The notes below the pieces were generated by a model that was not told where the DNA came from, did no database searches, and saw only the letters and a program-made list of their open reading frames with translations. Below are positions 52,840 to 63,735 of a DNA stretch of 64,000 nucleotides, in pieces. Within the stretch, counting starts at the first letter, position 1. Each line of letters starts with the position of its first letter. The stretch is from Lucinisca nassula (taxonomy: Eukaryota > Mollusca > Bivalvia > Lucinida > Lucinidae), in the NCBI GenBank assembly GCA_963580285.1, contig OY757026.1, forward strand, positions 81,447,817 through 81,511,816, given 5' to 3'. The translations under genes and the position numbers were made by a program.

Positions 52840-53085
52840 AGTGTGGGTTTTATTACTTGGCAATTTGGAGACGTTGATTTCGATTTTGTGGGACTTTTAT
52901 ACCCGACAGTGAGACCAAAGACATCACAAGCCCTACTACCCAAAGAAACTGCTAGGGTTTAAGGAACTGTCTGCCAATCACCACTTTTCCTGGGCAGACT
53001 TAGACCATGTAATCGGTATACCAGCACTCAAGTTTGATAGGTGTAAGTTCTGGGAGGAAGCCCCATGCAGCCCAATAATTGGTTA
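52840..53085 (-). mobile_element. S2 SINE, diverged
   Basis: GGAGACGTTGATTTCGATTT, TACCCGACAGTGAGACC, AAGAAACTGCTAGGG, TTTCCTGGGCAGACTTAGACC and CCATGCAGCCCAATA blocks in family order. Confidence 0.65.
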
Positions 53086-53141
53086 ATCAGGCCAGCAAAA
53101 TATTTACTAATTTTTCTACTTTTAGCTCTGGCACCAATCTT

Positions 53142-53357
53142 TTAACCCATTTTGTACCCGAAACCCAGAAATGGGTAATTGCCAAACAGTGCAGGCCCAG
53201 ATCAGGCAGCGTCTGATCAGGGCCTACACTGTTTGCGATAAGTTTAGCCATTTTTCAAATAAATTTTGAAGAAAAAACAACCTGACAGCCCTTAATTTTG
53301 GAATGGACTCCTGCTATATATAAGGAGGAAGATTCAATTTGGTACAAAAAGGGTTAA
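53142..53357. mobile_element. P2 MITE, complete
   Basis: TTAACCCATTTTGTACCCG to TTGGTACAAAAAGGGTTAA; hairpin shortened to GATCAGGCAGCGTCTGATC. Confidence 0.85.
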
Positions 53358-53401
53358 ACAAGAAGGCAGTCTGAGTGACAGCTGTATCCCCTGCTGCAGT
53401 T

Positions 53402-53683
53402 TCACCCTTATCCTGCTGAATATGTAAATTAGCCACTCCCATTCCTGAACAACAGCCAATCAGATTACATGATGTAATATTTTCCTTCGAATTCACAAAC
53501 TGAATGACAAACAGTGTAGATCCTGATCAGATGGCTTCTTCAGAAGCCATCTGATCTGGATCTACACTGTTTACAAAGATAGGGGTTGTTGTGAACAGCA
53601 AAATAAGACTTCTTCAGAAGCCATCTGATCGATCTACACTGTTTGCAAAGATAGGGGTTGTCGGGAACAGCAGGATAGGGGTT
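53402..53683. mobile_element. P1 MITE with duplicated right arm
   Basis: The right part from CTTCTTCAGAAGCCATCTG to GATAGGGGTTGT is present twice (53538-53610 and 53608-53683). The left TTAA is mutated. Confidence 0.75.
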
Positions 53684-53689
53684 AATAAA

Positions 53690-54165
53690 AATCCTTCCAG
53701 GGATAAATGAGCCGACACGAAATTCAAGGTTTAAACTTGAGACCCTCAATTGTGAGTTTGAACCGGCATGGTTGAGTTATGGCTTCTACTCATCATCTCA
53801 TTTAGGCCAACATTTGACTCAAGTTTAAGGAAAATCTTTTCAGGTGTGAAAGAAATAAAGAGCAGACACAAAATTCAAGGCTGAAACGTGACCTTCATTT
53901 GTGACTTTGACCTAGAGGCTGCATGGTTGAGTTGTGGGTTCTGCACATCATCTCACTAAGGCCAACACTGGACCAAAGTTAAATGAAAATCCTTGGTGGG
54001 GTAAGAGATTATGGAGGGACACAGAATTAGAGGTTCAAACTCTTGACCTTCAATTGTGACCGTGACCTTGAATCAGCATGGACGAGTAATGAGTTCTGCA
54101 AATTATCTCACATAGGCCAACTTTTGATAAAAGTTAAATGATGAGTCTTTCCTGAGGTAAAAAAA
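53690..54165. repeat. Degenerate array, three units of about 155 bp
   Basis: GCATGGTTGAGTTATGG/GTTGTGGG, CATCTCA(T/C)TTAGGCCAAC and GACCTTCAATTGTGAC-type blocks recur. Confidence 0.65.
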
Positions 54166-54222
54166 AAAACAACATATGTAACAGTGCAGACAAGCCATTT
54201 ATGGACCAAAATTGACTGGTTT

Positions 54223-54249
54223 GGGGGGGGGGGGGGGGGGGGGGGGGGG
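54223..54249. repeat. Run of 27 G
   Basis: Uninterrupted homopolymer by my count, followed by CTGTGACCTTG. Length may be affected by sequencing. Confidence 0.9.
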
Positions 54250-54341
54250 ACTGTGACCTTGAAAAAAGGTCAAGGTCACAAAAATCTAATCAAATCTGTG
54301 GTATGCTGTACTGATATATTGTACCAAGTTTGACTAAAATT

Positions 54342-55500
54342 AACTAGAACTGTCAGAGGATCTGACTATAGCCCCGCTATAGCCCTGTCAGAGGAGAAAG
54401 ACTCATGAATTAAAGGTAAAGACTTGTGAGAGGGTTAAATCCCTAACAAGGTACCTACGCCTTATAAAAATTGTCTTACTTAAAAAAGTGAAATAAGTGA
54501 AAAAAATTTTTTAGGATAATGAAAAAAGCACATGCACATCTTCAGACCTATATGAAAACACCTGTAAAGTTTCAAAAGGATTGACCTAGAACTGTAAGAG
54601 GAGTTGCGGTCACAAGGTAGCTACTCCCTATACATTTTAACATTAGTAGATCTCAAAAATTGTCTAAGTTAAAAAAGGAGAAATAAGTGAAAAAAATTAT
54701 TTAAGGATAATGAAAAAAGAATATGCACATCTTCAGACCTATATGAAAACATCTGTAAAGTTTCAAAAGGATTGACCTAGAACTGTAAGAGGAGTTGCGG
54801 TCACAAGGTAGCTACTCCCTATACATTTTAACATTAGTAGATCTCAAAAATTGTCTAAGTTAAAAAAGGTGAAATAAGTGAAAAAAATTATTTAAGGATA
54901 ATGAAAAAAGAAAATGCACATCTTCAGACCTATATGAAAACATCTGTAAAGTTTCAAAAGGATTGACCAAGAACTGTAAGAGGAGTTGCGGTCACAAGGT
55001 AGCTACTCCCTATACATTTTAACATTAGTAGATCTCAAAAATTGTCTAAGTTAAAAAGGGTGAAATAAGTGAAAAAAATTATTTAAGGATAATGAAAAAA
55101 GAATATGCACATCTTCAGACCTATATGAAAACAGCTGTAAAGTTTCAAAAGGATTGACCTAGAACTGTAAGAGGAGTTGCGGTCACAAGGTAGCTACTCC
55201 CTATACATTTTAACATTAGTAGATCTCAAAAATTGTCTAAGTTAAAAAAGGTGAAATAAGTGAAAAAAATTATTTAAGGATAATGAAAAAAGAATATGCA
55301 CATCTTCAGACCTATATGAAAACACCTGTAAAGTTTCAAAAGGATTGACCTAGAACTGTAAGAGGAGTTGCGGTAACAAGGTACCCACTATCAAATATTA
55401 CAGACAGACAGACAGACAGACCCACAGACAAACAGACAGATGGAATTCCGGACAAGCCAAATCCAATATAGCCCCCACTTTTTCAAAGCGGGGCTATAAT
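54342..55500 (+). mobile_element. Element D: 1.16-kb Helentron-like, 191-bp array
   Basis: 5' AACTAGAACTGTCAGAGG, then CTGACTATAGCCCCGC. 3' hairpin CCCCACTTT TTC AAAGCGGGG flanked by TATAG and CTATAAT; the 5' CTATAGCCCCGC is the inverse of the 3' GCGGGGCTATA. GTAAAGTTTCAAAAGGATTG recurs at 54564, 54755, 54946, 55137 and 55328, exactly 191 bp apart. A GACAGACAGACAGAC tract precedes the hairpin. Confidence 0.8.
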
Positions 55501-55770
55501 CAATTTGTTAATCAGATAGGGTGCAGACAAGCTGTTTTTGGCCCCAGAATGACTGTTTGGGGGGCCTTTGAACTTGAAAATGAGGTCAAGGTCATCATGA
55601 CCTAATGACTGTTTTCTCCCATCCTAATGATGTAACTGTGCAAGTTTAGTCAGAATCCATCCATAGATTCAGGAAATATAGTGTTTGAAACAGGCTACAA
55701 CGACGCCGACGCAAACAGGATCCGCACCAAAAACAATATGTCCTCCTCCCCTACGGTGGGCGACATAACT
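55501..55770 (+). mobile_element. Element I-type 3' portion
   Basis: Ends TATGTCCTCCTCCCC TAC GGTGGGCGACATAAC, an imperfect hairpin. Its right arm GGCGACAT is the inverse of ATGTCGCGCC at the 5' end near 9385. Confidence 0.55.
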
Positions 55771-55953
55771 GGCCCTGTGGCCTAGGGGGTAGGCCTATCA
55801 TGTTTACAGAAATCTCTTAACGTGTACAAGAAATAGTTTTACAAGGAAAGATGATGAAATAAACACAGAAACATTACATGTTTCCCCATCTCAAATAGAA
55901 ATATTTCTGTTGCGGGTTCGAACATCTTTTTACCTGTGACAGTACAGTGTACA

Positions 55954-56264
55954 TTTGTTTGTTTGTATTGGAGTTGAACGGCCCAGTCAACACCGTTAAA
56001 GGTCATTTTTGAGCTGGTCTGTTTACTTATTGACACTTTTCCTGGGCAGGCTTATACGTAAGCGTTAACCAGTACAGTGCACATTCTTTTGCCAGAAACT
56101 GACAACTGCCCTTCTTGAATTAGCGGATGGGAGAAAATGACTAAAAAAGATTTCATGATCAATAGTTGCCGACCCCAGCAGGTGTCAAACCCCTGGCAGG
56201 TATCGAACCTGTGTCCTCCTGATCAACAGTCAGACGTGCATCCGACTGAGCTACTGAGGCCGGC
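55954..56264 (-). mobile_element. S1 SINE, full length
   Basis: TTTGTTTGTTTGTATTGGAG tail to GCTACTGAGGCCGGC head; both pol III boxes legible (AGCTCAGTCGGATGC; GGTTCGATACC in the minus sense, two copies near 56183-56215). Confidence 0.85.
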
Positions 56265-56520
56265 TGTATGGTGTACAATCCTGTTACATTCAAGGATAAT
56301 CCCCTTTTATCTACTCCATCGTAGACAAGAGGTCTTATTCCTAAATGCTTTCAGGTGAAATTTGGTTAATTGGTCCAGTCGTTTCTGAGGAAAATAAGCT
56401 TTAATATTCATATTTAAATTACCTTTGGCCAAGGTCAAAGAATGACCTTGACTTTTCATACCAACTTATTAAGCTAACTGCATCTACCAATTTTCAGATC
56501 ACAGGCTGCACTATTTTTCA

Positions 56521-56717
56521 AACAAGAGCACCGCATGCGGGTACCAACGCTCAGCTGCACCCCCTTTTCATAATGAACAACTAGTCCGAGTTTCAAGTAA
56601 ATATGTTCAGTAATGACAGAGATATTACAAAATGTCCAAGTTTTTGCACGACGACGCAGACGACGCTAGAGCTATGACAACACCTCGTTGTTTTCTTCGA
56701 AAACAGCCAAGCTAAAA
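56521..56717 (+). mobile_element. Element H, intact 197 bp
   Basis: AACAAGAGCACCGCATGCGGG at the 5' end; hairpin GTTGTTTTC TTC GAAAACAGC then CAAGCTAAAAA at the 3' end; CGACGACGCAGACGACG tract before it. Confidence 0.75.
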
Positions 56718-57040
56718 ATACATGGTTTTGACTTTTTTCCATATAAAAAAGTCTATGTGACCGAATTTGACCTTGGTGTAAAATAGGTCAAGGTCACCCT
56801 AGGGTCATCATTTGACCAAACTATGATGGGCCGGAGTCCCCAATATTACATACCAAGTTTCATAACAATCGGCCTACTTGTTTCGGAGAAGATTTTTTAA
56901 CCGTTCTTACCTTATATGAACATGGTGGCCATCTTTGTTATGTGACCAAACTGAAATTAATCAATTTTCATTTCCTTGTTCCTAAATGTTTTCATATGAA
57001 ATTTGGTTACAAATGGCCAAGTGGTTTCTGTGAAAAACAT
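56718..57040. repeat. Array units related to element K
   Basis: TAGGTCAAGGTCACCCTAGG, GGGCCGGAGTCCCCAATATTAC and CATGGTGGCCATCTTTGTTATG resemble the 31.4-33.2 kb units. Further pieces are at 57340-57450 and 57860-58090. Confidence 0.65.
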
Positions 57041-57254
57041 GTTAACTCTTATCATGCTGTTCACGACAAGACCTTTGTTTGGAAACAGTGAAGATCCAGA
57101 TCAGATGGCTTCTGAAGAAGCCATCTGATCAGGATCTACACTGTTTGACATTCAATTTATGAATTTGTAGGAATAAATTACATCAAGTAATCTGATTGGT
57201 TGAAAGTCAGAAATGGGTGTGGCTAATCTGAATATTCAGCAAGAGAAGGGTTAA
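57041..57254. mobile_element. P1 MITE
   Basis: TTAACTCTTATCATGCTGTTC to TCAGCAAGAGAAGGGTTAA, hairpin intact. It is inserted within the K-like array. Confidence 0.8.
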
Positions 57255-57454
57255 GTTTTATTATCTAAATGACCTTGGGCCAAGGATAAGGAATGACCTG
57301 GAATACTCTTGTAGTTTCATCTACTCAGCATCTACCAATTTTCAGATTACAGGCTGCAATAGTTTTTTACAAAAAATGCTCAGTTTGACTTTTTCCATGA
57401 CCAAATTTGACCTTGGCGTCGAAAAAGGTCAAGGGCACCAGAGTGTCTTCATTT

Positions 57455-57575
57455 GCACAAACTATGATAGTTTATACTTAAATCACGGTTTGGTGAACTT
57501 CCACTGTCTGATCCCAACTCGGCTCCGCCTTGTTTGGTGTCAGACAGTGAAAGGTCACCAAACTGTGATTTAATT
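57455..57575. repeat. X hairpin
   Basis: TTTATACTTAAATCACGGTTTGGTGA pairs with TCACCAAACTGTGATTTAATTATAAA, and CCACTGTCTGA with GTCAGACAGTG. Confidence 0.75.
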
Positions 57576-57649
57576 ATAAATACATGCAGAATCTCGAACA
57601 TACTCATGACATAACTATAACTTATTTATTTTAGTTTGATTGCGTTGAA

Positions 57650-57862
57650 AGGTTCAAGCTTACTGAATCGCTCCGGTTGTTTTCACACGCGTGAGAGAGG
57701 CAGTGGTTTTTACACCACTGCTACCCATTTACACCTGGGTGAAGTGGGGCAGTGTCATTACGTGTCTTGCCTAAGGACACACCTCAACCAGTGGCCGGAT
57801 TCGAACGCACAACCTCTCGATCGTAAGTTGAACACGTTAACCACTGTACTATCAAGGCTGAC
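57650..57862 (-). mobile_element. S6 tRNA-headed SINE with conserved core
   Basis: Minus strand: GATAGTACAGTGGTTAACG (A-box), GTGCGTTCGAATCCGGCC (B-box), then GTCCTTAGGCAAGACACG and CACTTCACCCAGGTGTAAAT. The last two blocks resemble a core seen in SINEs of several animal phyla, by my memory. Confidence 0.75.
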
Positions 57863-58393
57863 AAACTATCATAGGCCCGAGTCCCCAATGCTACATTCCA
57901 AGATTCACAACAACCAGACTACTGGTTCCGGAGAAGATTTTTGAAGGGTTTTTACCTTATAAGGGCATGGTTACCATCTTGGTCAGGTGACCAAACTCAA
58001 ATTAATGGATTTTCATTTCCTTTCGTGTGAATTTGGTCACAAGTGGCCCAGTGGTTTCTGTGAAAAACAAGGTTTACCTAGAAATGTTTTCAGATGAAAA
58101 CAATGTCCCCCCGACCAAAAATATATCTTAAACACCCATTTGACTTTAATAAATAGATTAAGGTCACCAAAATGTAAGCTGAAAACAAGCCATTTTTGGG
58201 GGGCCAAAAACTGACAGTTTTTGGGAGCCTGTGAACTTAAAAAAACAAGAGGGCCATAATGGCCCTGGATCGCTCACCTGATCCTTATTGTACAGATAAA
58301 GTGGTAGGTAATATAAGGTGGAGTGGATGGTTTGAGCCATTTTGGTTTAGAGTGATCCAAAGAAATTATTTCAAAATCAGTCTACCTATTTAG

Positions 58394-58678
58394 TTTGTTT
58401 GTTTATTTGATTTGATGTTTAACATCCCCGTCAACACTATATAGGTCATTTAGGAGACGTTGCTTCCAATTTTGTGGGACTTTTACCCGACATTGAGATG
58501 AAATGACATCTCAAGCCCTGTGGCCCAATGAAACCAATAGGGTTTATAAGCTTGGACTGTCCGACTCGCACCACTTTGCCTGGGCAGGCTTAGATCCTCT
58601 AAGCGGTTTACCAGTACTTGTGTGCAGTCGGATTCAGCTCTGCGTGGAAGCATCATGCAGACCCGATGGGCAGAGGCC
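58394..58678 (-). mobile_element. S2 SINE inside the A relative
   Basis: TTTGTTTGTTTATTTGATTTG tail to GCATCATGCAGACCCGATGGG. Confidence 0.8.
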
Positions 58679-58704
58679 TCTACCTATTTAGTAGTAGAAG
58701 TCAT

Positions 58705-59130
58705 TCCGTTTGACAATACAGAGCTGGCTTGTATGTCACTGTCTAGCCCTTTGGAACATTGAGGGTCAGTGGTTCCCTTTGACAATACAGAGCTGGCTTG
58801 TATGTCACTGTCTAGCCCTTGGGAACATTGAGGGTCAGTGGTTCCCTTCGACAATACAGAGCTGGCTTGTATGTCACTGTCTAGCCCTTGGGAACATTGA
58901 GGGTCAGTGGTTCCCTTTGACAATACAGAGCTGACTTGTATGTCACTATCTGGACACATTGTGGACATTGAGTGTCAGATCCTTAGTGCAACAGAAGTTG
59001 AAGCGGCTCAGTCTTACTCATAATGTCACATGGTGACAAAAAAAGGGGGAGGATGGGTTATGGGTCAGTGGTTGTCTTTGACAATAGAGCTGACTAGTAT
59101 GTCACTGTCTAGGCACCTTGTGGACACTGA
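58705..59130. repeat. Minisatellite, exact 69-bp unit, four copies plus decayed units
   Basis: GACAATACAGAGCTGGCTTG recurs at 58712, 58781, 58850 and 58919; a decayed unit is at about 59077. The 69-bp period keeps frames open on both strands (23-residue repeats such as DSDIQASSVLSKGTTDPQCS), but no splice or domain evidence supports coding. Confidence 0.8.
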
Positions 59131-61031
59131 GGGTCAGGTCCTAGTGCACCAGACAGAGATGAACCGGCACAGGCTTAACCCTATATAAAACCAGTGGGCT
59201 CTGGGCAGGTCCATTTTTTGACCACATGGGGTTATCATTTGGACCATCTTGGTAGAGGACAACTAGAGAAAGCTCCATTCCAAATATCAAAGAATTGGGT
59301 CTTCTGGTTTCAGACGAGAAGGGTGTTTAAAGATTTTTGCTGTGTAAGTCTATGTAAAAACCGGTGGGCCCTGGGGCGAGGCCATTTTTGACCCAAGGGC
59401 TATGATTTGAATAATTTTGGTAGAGGTCACTCGTATGAAGCTTCAAGCAAAATATCAAAGGCTTGAACCTTGTGGTATCAGAGAAGAACATTTTTAAAGG
59501 TTTTCCATAGTCAGAGAAGAACATTTTTAAAGGTTTTCCATATATGTCTAAGTAAAACCGGTGGGGCCTGGGGCAGGGTCATCTTTGGCCTCAAGGCTAT
59601 AATTTGAAAAAATAGTAGAGGTCCACCAGATGAAACATCATACCAAATATCAAAGACTTGGGCCTTCTGGTTTCAGACAAGAAGATGTTTTAAAGGTTTT
59701 CCATAAATAAGTCTAAGTAAAACCAGTGGGCCCCCGGGCAGGGCAACTTTTTTACCTAAGGGCTATGATTTGAATAATTTTGGTAGAGGTCACCCACATG
59801 AAGCTTAAAGCAAAATATCAAAGGCCTGGGCCATGTGGTATCAGAGAAGAAGATTTTTAAAGGTTTTCCATGTATGTCTAAGTAAAACCAGTGGGGCCTG
59901 GGGCGGGGCCACCATTGGCCTCAGGGCTATAATTTGAAAAAGATGGTAGGGATGAAGCATCATACCAAATATCGAAGACCTGGGCCTTCTGGTTTCAGAC
60001 AAGAAGATTTTTAAAGGTTTTCCATATATAAGTCGAAGAAAAACCAGTGGGCCCCGGGGCAGGGCAATTTTTTACCCAAGGGCTATAATTTGAACAATCT
60101 TGGTAGAGGTCTGCTAGATGAATCTTCACACCAAATACCAAAGACCTGGGCCTTGCGGTTTCAGGAGAAGATTTCTCCTATATAAGTCAATGAAAAACAA
60201 GGGCCTTGGTGTGGGGGCATTTTTGGTCCCAGGGCTATAATTTGAATAATCTTGATAGAGAAGATTTTTTAAAGATTTTTCCTATATAAGTCAATGTAGA
60301 AGCAAAGGGCCCCGGGTGGGGCATTTTTGGCACAAGGGCTATAATTTGAACAATCTTGGTAGAGGTCTACTAGATGAAGCTACACACCAAATATCAAAGA
60401 CCTGGGCCTTGCAGTTTCAGGAGAAGATTTTTCCTATATAAGTCAATGTAAAACAAGGGCTCTTGGGTGGGGGGCGTTTTTGGCCCCAGGGCTATAATTT
60501 GAACAATCTTGATAGAGATCCAAAAACGAAACTTCCTACCAAATATCAAACATCTGAGCTTTCTGGTTTCAGACAAGAAGATTTTAAAGGTTTTCCCTAT
60601 ATAAGTCTATGTAAAACCAAAGGGCTCCAGGTCAGGGGCATTTTTGGCTCAAGGGCTATAATTTGAACAATCTTGACACAAAACGAAGCTTCATGCCAAA
60701 TATCAAACACCTCAGCCTTCTGGTTTCAGACAAGAAGATTTTGAAAGGTTTCCCCAATGTAAGTCTAAGTAAAACCAAAGGGCCCCAGGACTATTAAAAC
60801 GGTCATATCATCAAAATGATGAAGGATACACACTTAAATGACAAAGGGTACACACAAGACATTTTTGGGGCCCAAAAGACCAGGTTTTGATGGATGAAGG
60901 ATACACACTTAATCTAGTTTCAAACAAGAAGATTTTTAAAGGTTTTCGCTGTGTTAGTCCATGTAAAACCAAATGGCCCCGGGGCATGGTCATTTTGGCC
61001 CCAGGGCTATAATTTGAACAATCTTGGTAGA

Positions 61032-61107
61032 TTTGTTTTTGTTTGATTTTGGGTTTAACGCCCCCTTCAACACTTTATAGGTCATTTTGGAGACGTTGCT
61101 TCCAACT
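61032..61107 (-). mobile_element. S2 SINE tail fragment
   Basis: TTTGTTTTTGTTTGATTTTGG to GGAGACGTTGCTTCCAAC. Confidence 0.65.
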
Positions 61108-62149
61108 ACATGAAGCTTCATTCTAATTATGGAAGACCTGGGCCTTCTGATTTCAGGTAAAAAGATTTTTAAAGGTTTTTCCCTAGGAAAGTCTATTTAA
61201 AACAAGAGTGCTCCAGGGCTATAATTTGAACAATCTTGGTAAAGATCCACTAGATGAAGCTTCATAACAAATATCATAGACCTAGGCCTTCTGATTTCAG
61301 AGATTAAGATTTTTAAAGTTTTTTTTTTCATTTTCCCCTTTTTGTTGCCATGGCAACCAGAGTTCTGCTTGGAATGGAATTCTTTGAACAACTTTATGCA
61401 GAACGGAATTCTTTGAACAACTTTGAGAGAGGACCACCCAAAGATCATTTCTGCTAAGTTTGGTCAAAATCTGTTCAGTAGTTTAGGAGATGTCATTTAA
61501 AGGAATTGTGGACGGATATCCAGATGGACGACGACAGATGGTGGCCGATTACAATAGCTCCCCTGGAGCCTTCAGCTCAGGTGAGCTAAAAACCAGTAGG
61601 CCCTGAGTGGGGCCATTTTTGGTCCCAGGGCAATAATTTGAACAATCTTTATGAAGATCCACTACATGAACCTTCATCTTGGTAGAGGTCCACTTGATGA
61701 AGCTTCATACCAAATATCACAGACCTGGGCCTTCTGGTTTCAGACAAGAAGATTTTTGAAGGTTTTCCCGATATAAGCCTATGTAAAACCAGTAGCCCTA
61801 GTGCTGGGGCATTTTTGGCCCCAGGGCTATAATTTGAACAATCTTGGTAGAGTTCCACTAGATGAAGCTTCAAACCAAATATCAAAGAACTGGGCCATCT
61901 GGTTTCAGACAAGAAGATTTTCCTTTCACAAGCCTATGTAAAACCAGTAGGCCCCGGTGAGGGGTTATTTTTGCCCAAGGGCTATAATTTGAACAATCTT
62001 GGTAGAGGTTCACTAGATGAAGCTTCATACCAAATATCAAACACCTGGGCCTTCTGGTTTCAGAGAAGAAGATTTTTAAAGATTTTCCCTATATTAGTCT
62101 ATGCAAAATCAAAAGGCCCCTGTGCCACGGAGGCCCGTTCATAAGGTTT

Positions 62150-62735
62150 AAAGTAATGTTTTAGTAAAACACAGGTCAAGGTCACAGGTCAAAATTTTTT
62201 TATGGGTGGAAAGCACTTGTCACAAGGAATATGCATTGCAAATATGATGGCTCTATCTCAAATGGTTCAAAGGTAATGGAAATAGGTCAAAGATCAAGGT
62301 CAAAATTTTAGTGCCCTCATCACAAACAAGGTCAAGGTAACGTCATTTTTTTGGCATGAGTGGGAAGCCCTTGTCACAAGGTACCTACATGCTAAATATG
62401 AAGACTACCTCAAAATTATATGAAGACTACCTCAAACGGTTCAAAATTTATGACGAAGTAGGTCAAAGGTCAAGGTCACAAGTCAATTTTTTTTGTATGT
62501 GTGGGACGCCCTTGTCACAAGGAACATACAGCCAAATATGAAGGCTCTATCTCAAATGTTTCATTAGTTATGGCAAAGAAAGTCACAGGTCAAGGTCACA
62601 GGTGTCAAATATGAAAGCTCTATCTCAAATGGTTCAAAAGTTATCACCAAGTAGGTCAAAGGTCAAGGTCACAAGTCAAAATTTTTGAATGTGTGGGAAG
62701 CCCTTGTCACAAGGAACATACATGCTACATATGAA
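62150..62735. repeat. Array, about four units of 140-150 bp
   Basis: AGGTCAAAGGTCAAGGTCAC, GTGGGAAGCCCTTGTCACAAGG and AAATATGAAGGCTCTATCTC blocks recur. Confidence 0.75.
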
Positions 62736-62741
62736 GAAGGG

Positions 62742-62850
62742 GGTGGTTTTACGGCCCTTTCAAGATCATTTCACTCGTATCGAGCCGATCGTTAATCAGA
62801 GGTACCCGGAGAAAAACCACCGGACCTTCCGTTGCAGAACTTGGCATGCC
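62742..62850 (-). mobile_element. S4 SINE body fragment
   Basis: GTTTTACGGCCCTTTCAAGATC to CCGTTGCAGAACTTGGCA, as in the copy at 25285. The tRNA head is missing. Confidence 0.7.
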
Positions 62851-62869
62851 ACATATGAAGGATCTATCT

Positions 62870-63735
62870 TTGGTTTAAACTTTATTTCTTTGTATAATAC
62901 ATACATTTTTTACACATATAATGTTGACAAAGAATACAAGTATCATACAAAGGGATTCAGAAAAAAGTCGAATGACTTATTCAAATCTGTGTCCCTCGAT
63001 TACAATATCAATGTACTAAGTATAGTTGTGATTGTCAAGTTTGTTCGAATTTGCAAGTTATTGTGAAGATATTCTAGGTGAATTTCATTTTGGTTACAAA
63101 ATGAATAGTATAGTACTGAAATAAAGCATAGATATATGGCTCCACGGGGAATGGATTTTAAGGTAATTATTTTGTTTCATTAGCACTGATGAATCAAGTC
63201 TTGGGCATGTGATTTGGGGCTGTCTCAAGAGAAACAATACAATGAAGAAACTCAGTTGCGCTCTTCAAATCGTGATGTGAGACAGAGGCTGAAGATCAGT
63301 TCGGTTGGACGCTGTAGCTGTTTAATTCGAGTTAGTAGATGTGTTATTCAAACTTTTTCGGGTAAGAACGCGCATGTATATATTTACGTGTGTAGATATA
63401 TGTATGTGTGCCCATGTAGAAAGACTACACATATTTATATATCTGTGATAAGTACTAGTAAGGCATTTGAAATCTGTGATTATAAATTTGAGGAACAAAA
63501 TCTTTTAGACTTAAGAATAAAATCTTGTACTGCTAAGAATATTTGTATGTTATCATTCACAGAGAGATCAGTACTGCCGTATAGAAGGATGTTTAAAGCA
63601 GGTTGGCAAATAGCTGAGACAATGTTTAACATGTCCTGTCTAACGTCAGTGTACTGTTCACAGGCCATGAGGTAGTGATGTGTGTCCTCAACAGCTCCAC
63701 AAGCACATAAAGAGTTATTTTAACAGGGCTCAAGC
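62870..63735 (-). pseudogene. 5'-truncated LINE: reverse transcriptase C-terminus and 3' tail
   Basis: Minus strand 63732-63480 reads NNSLCACGAVEDTHHYLMAC then EQYTDVRQDMLN and ends KRFCSSNL with a stop. The CxC...H...C arrangement followed by YxxxR is the usual ending of non-LTR reverse transcriptase ORFs. An in-frame TAA lies immediately upstream, where sequence changes character, consistent with truncation during target-primed reverse transcription. 62870-63479 is then probable 3' UTR. No catalytic domain is present. A 153-codon plus-strand frame over the same stretch is a shadow. Confidence 0.7.

Larger units (their letters stand above)
58244..61592 (+). mobile_element. Element A relative, old copy, interrupted
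   Basis: 5' AACAAGAGGGCCATAATGGC and GATCGCTCACCTGATCC as in A. A diverged array on CTATAATTTGAA with about 160-bp spacing runs 59220-61300. 3' end near 61545-61592 reads TTCAGCTCAGGTGAGCTAAAAA. Array sequence continues to 62110, so a second element may follow. Confidence 0.6.

Noticed and set aside
63214..63675. 153-codon plus-strand gene
   Set aside because: It overlaps the minus-strand reverse transcriptase tail and its 3' UTR, shows no domain, and is low in complexity near the CATGTATATATTTACG stretch.
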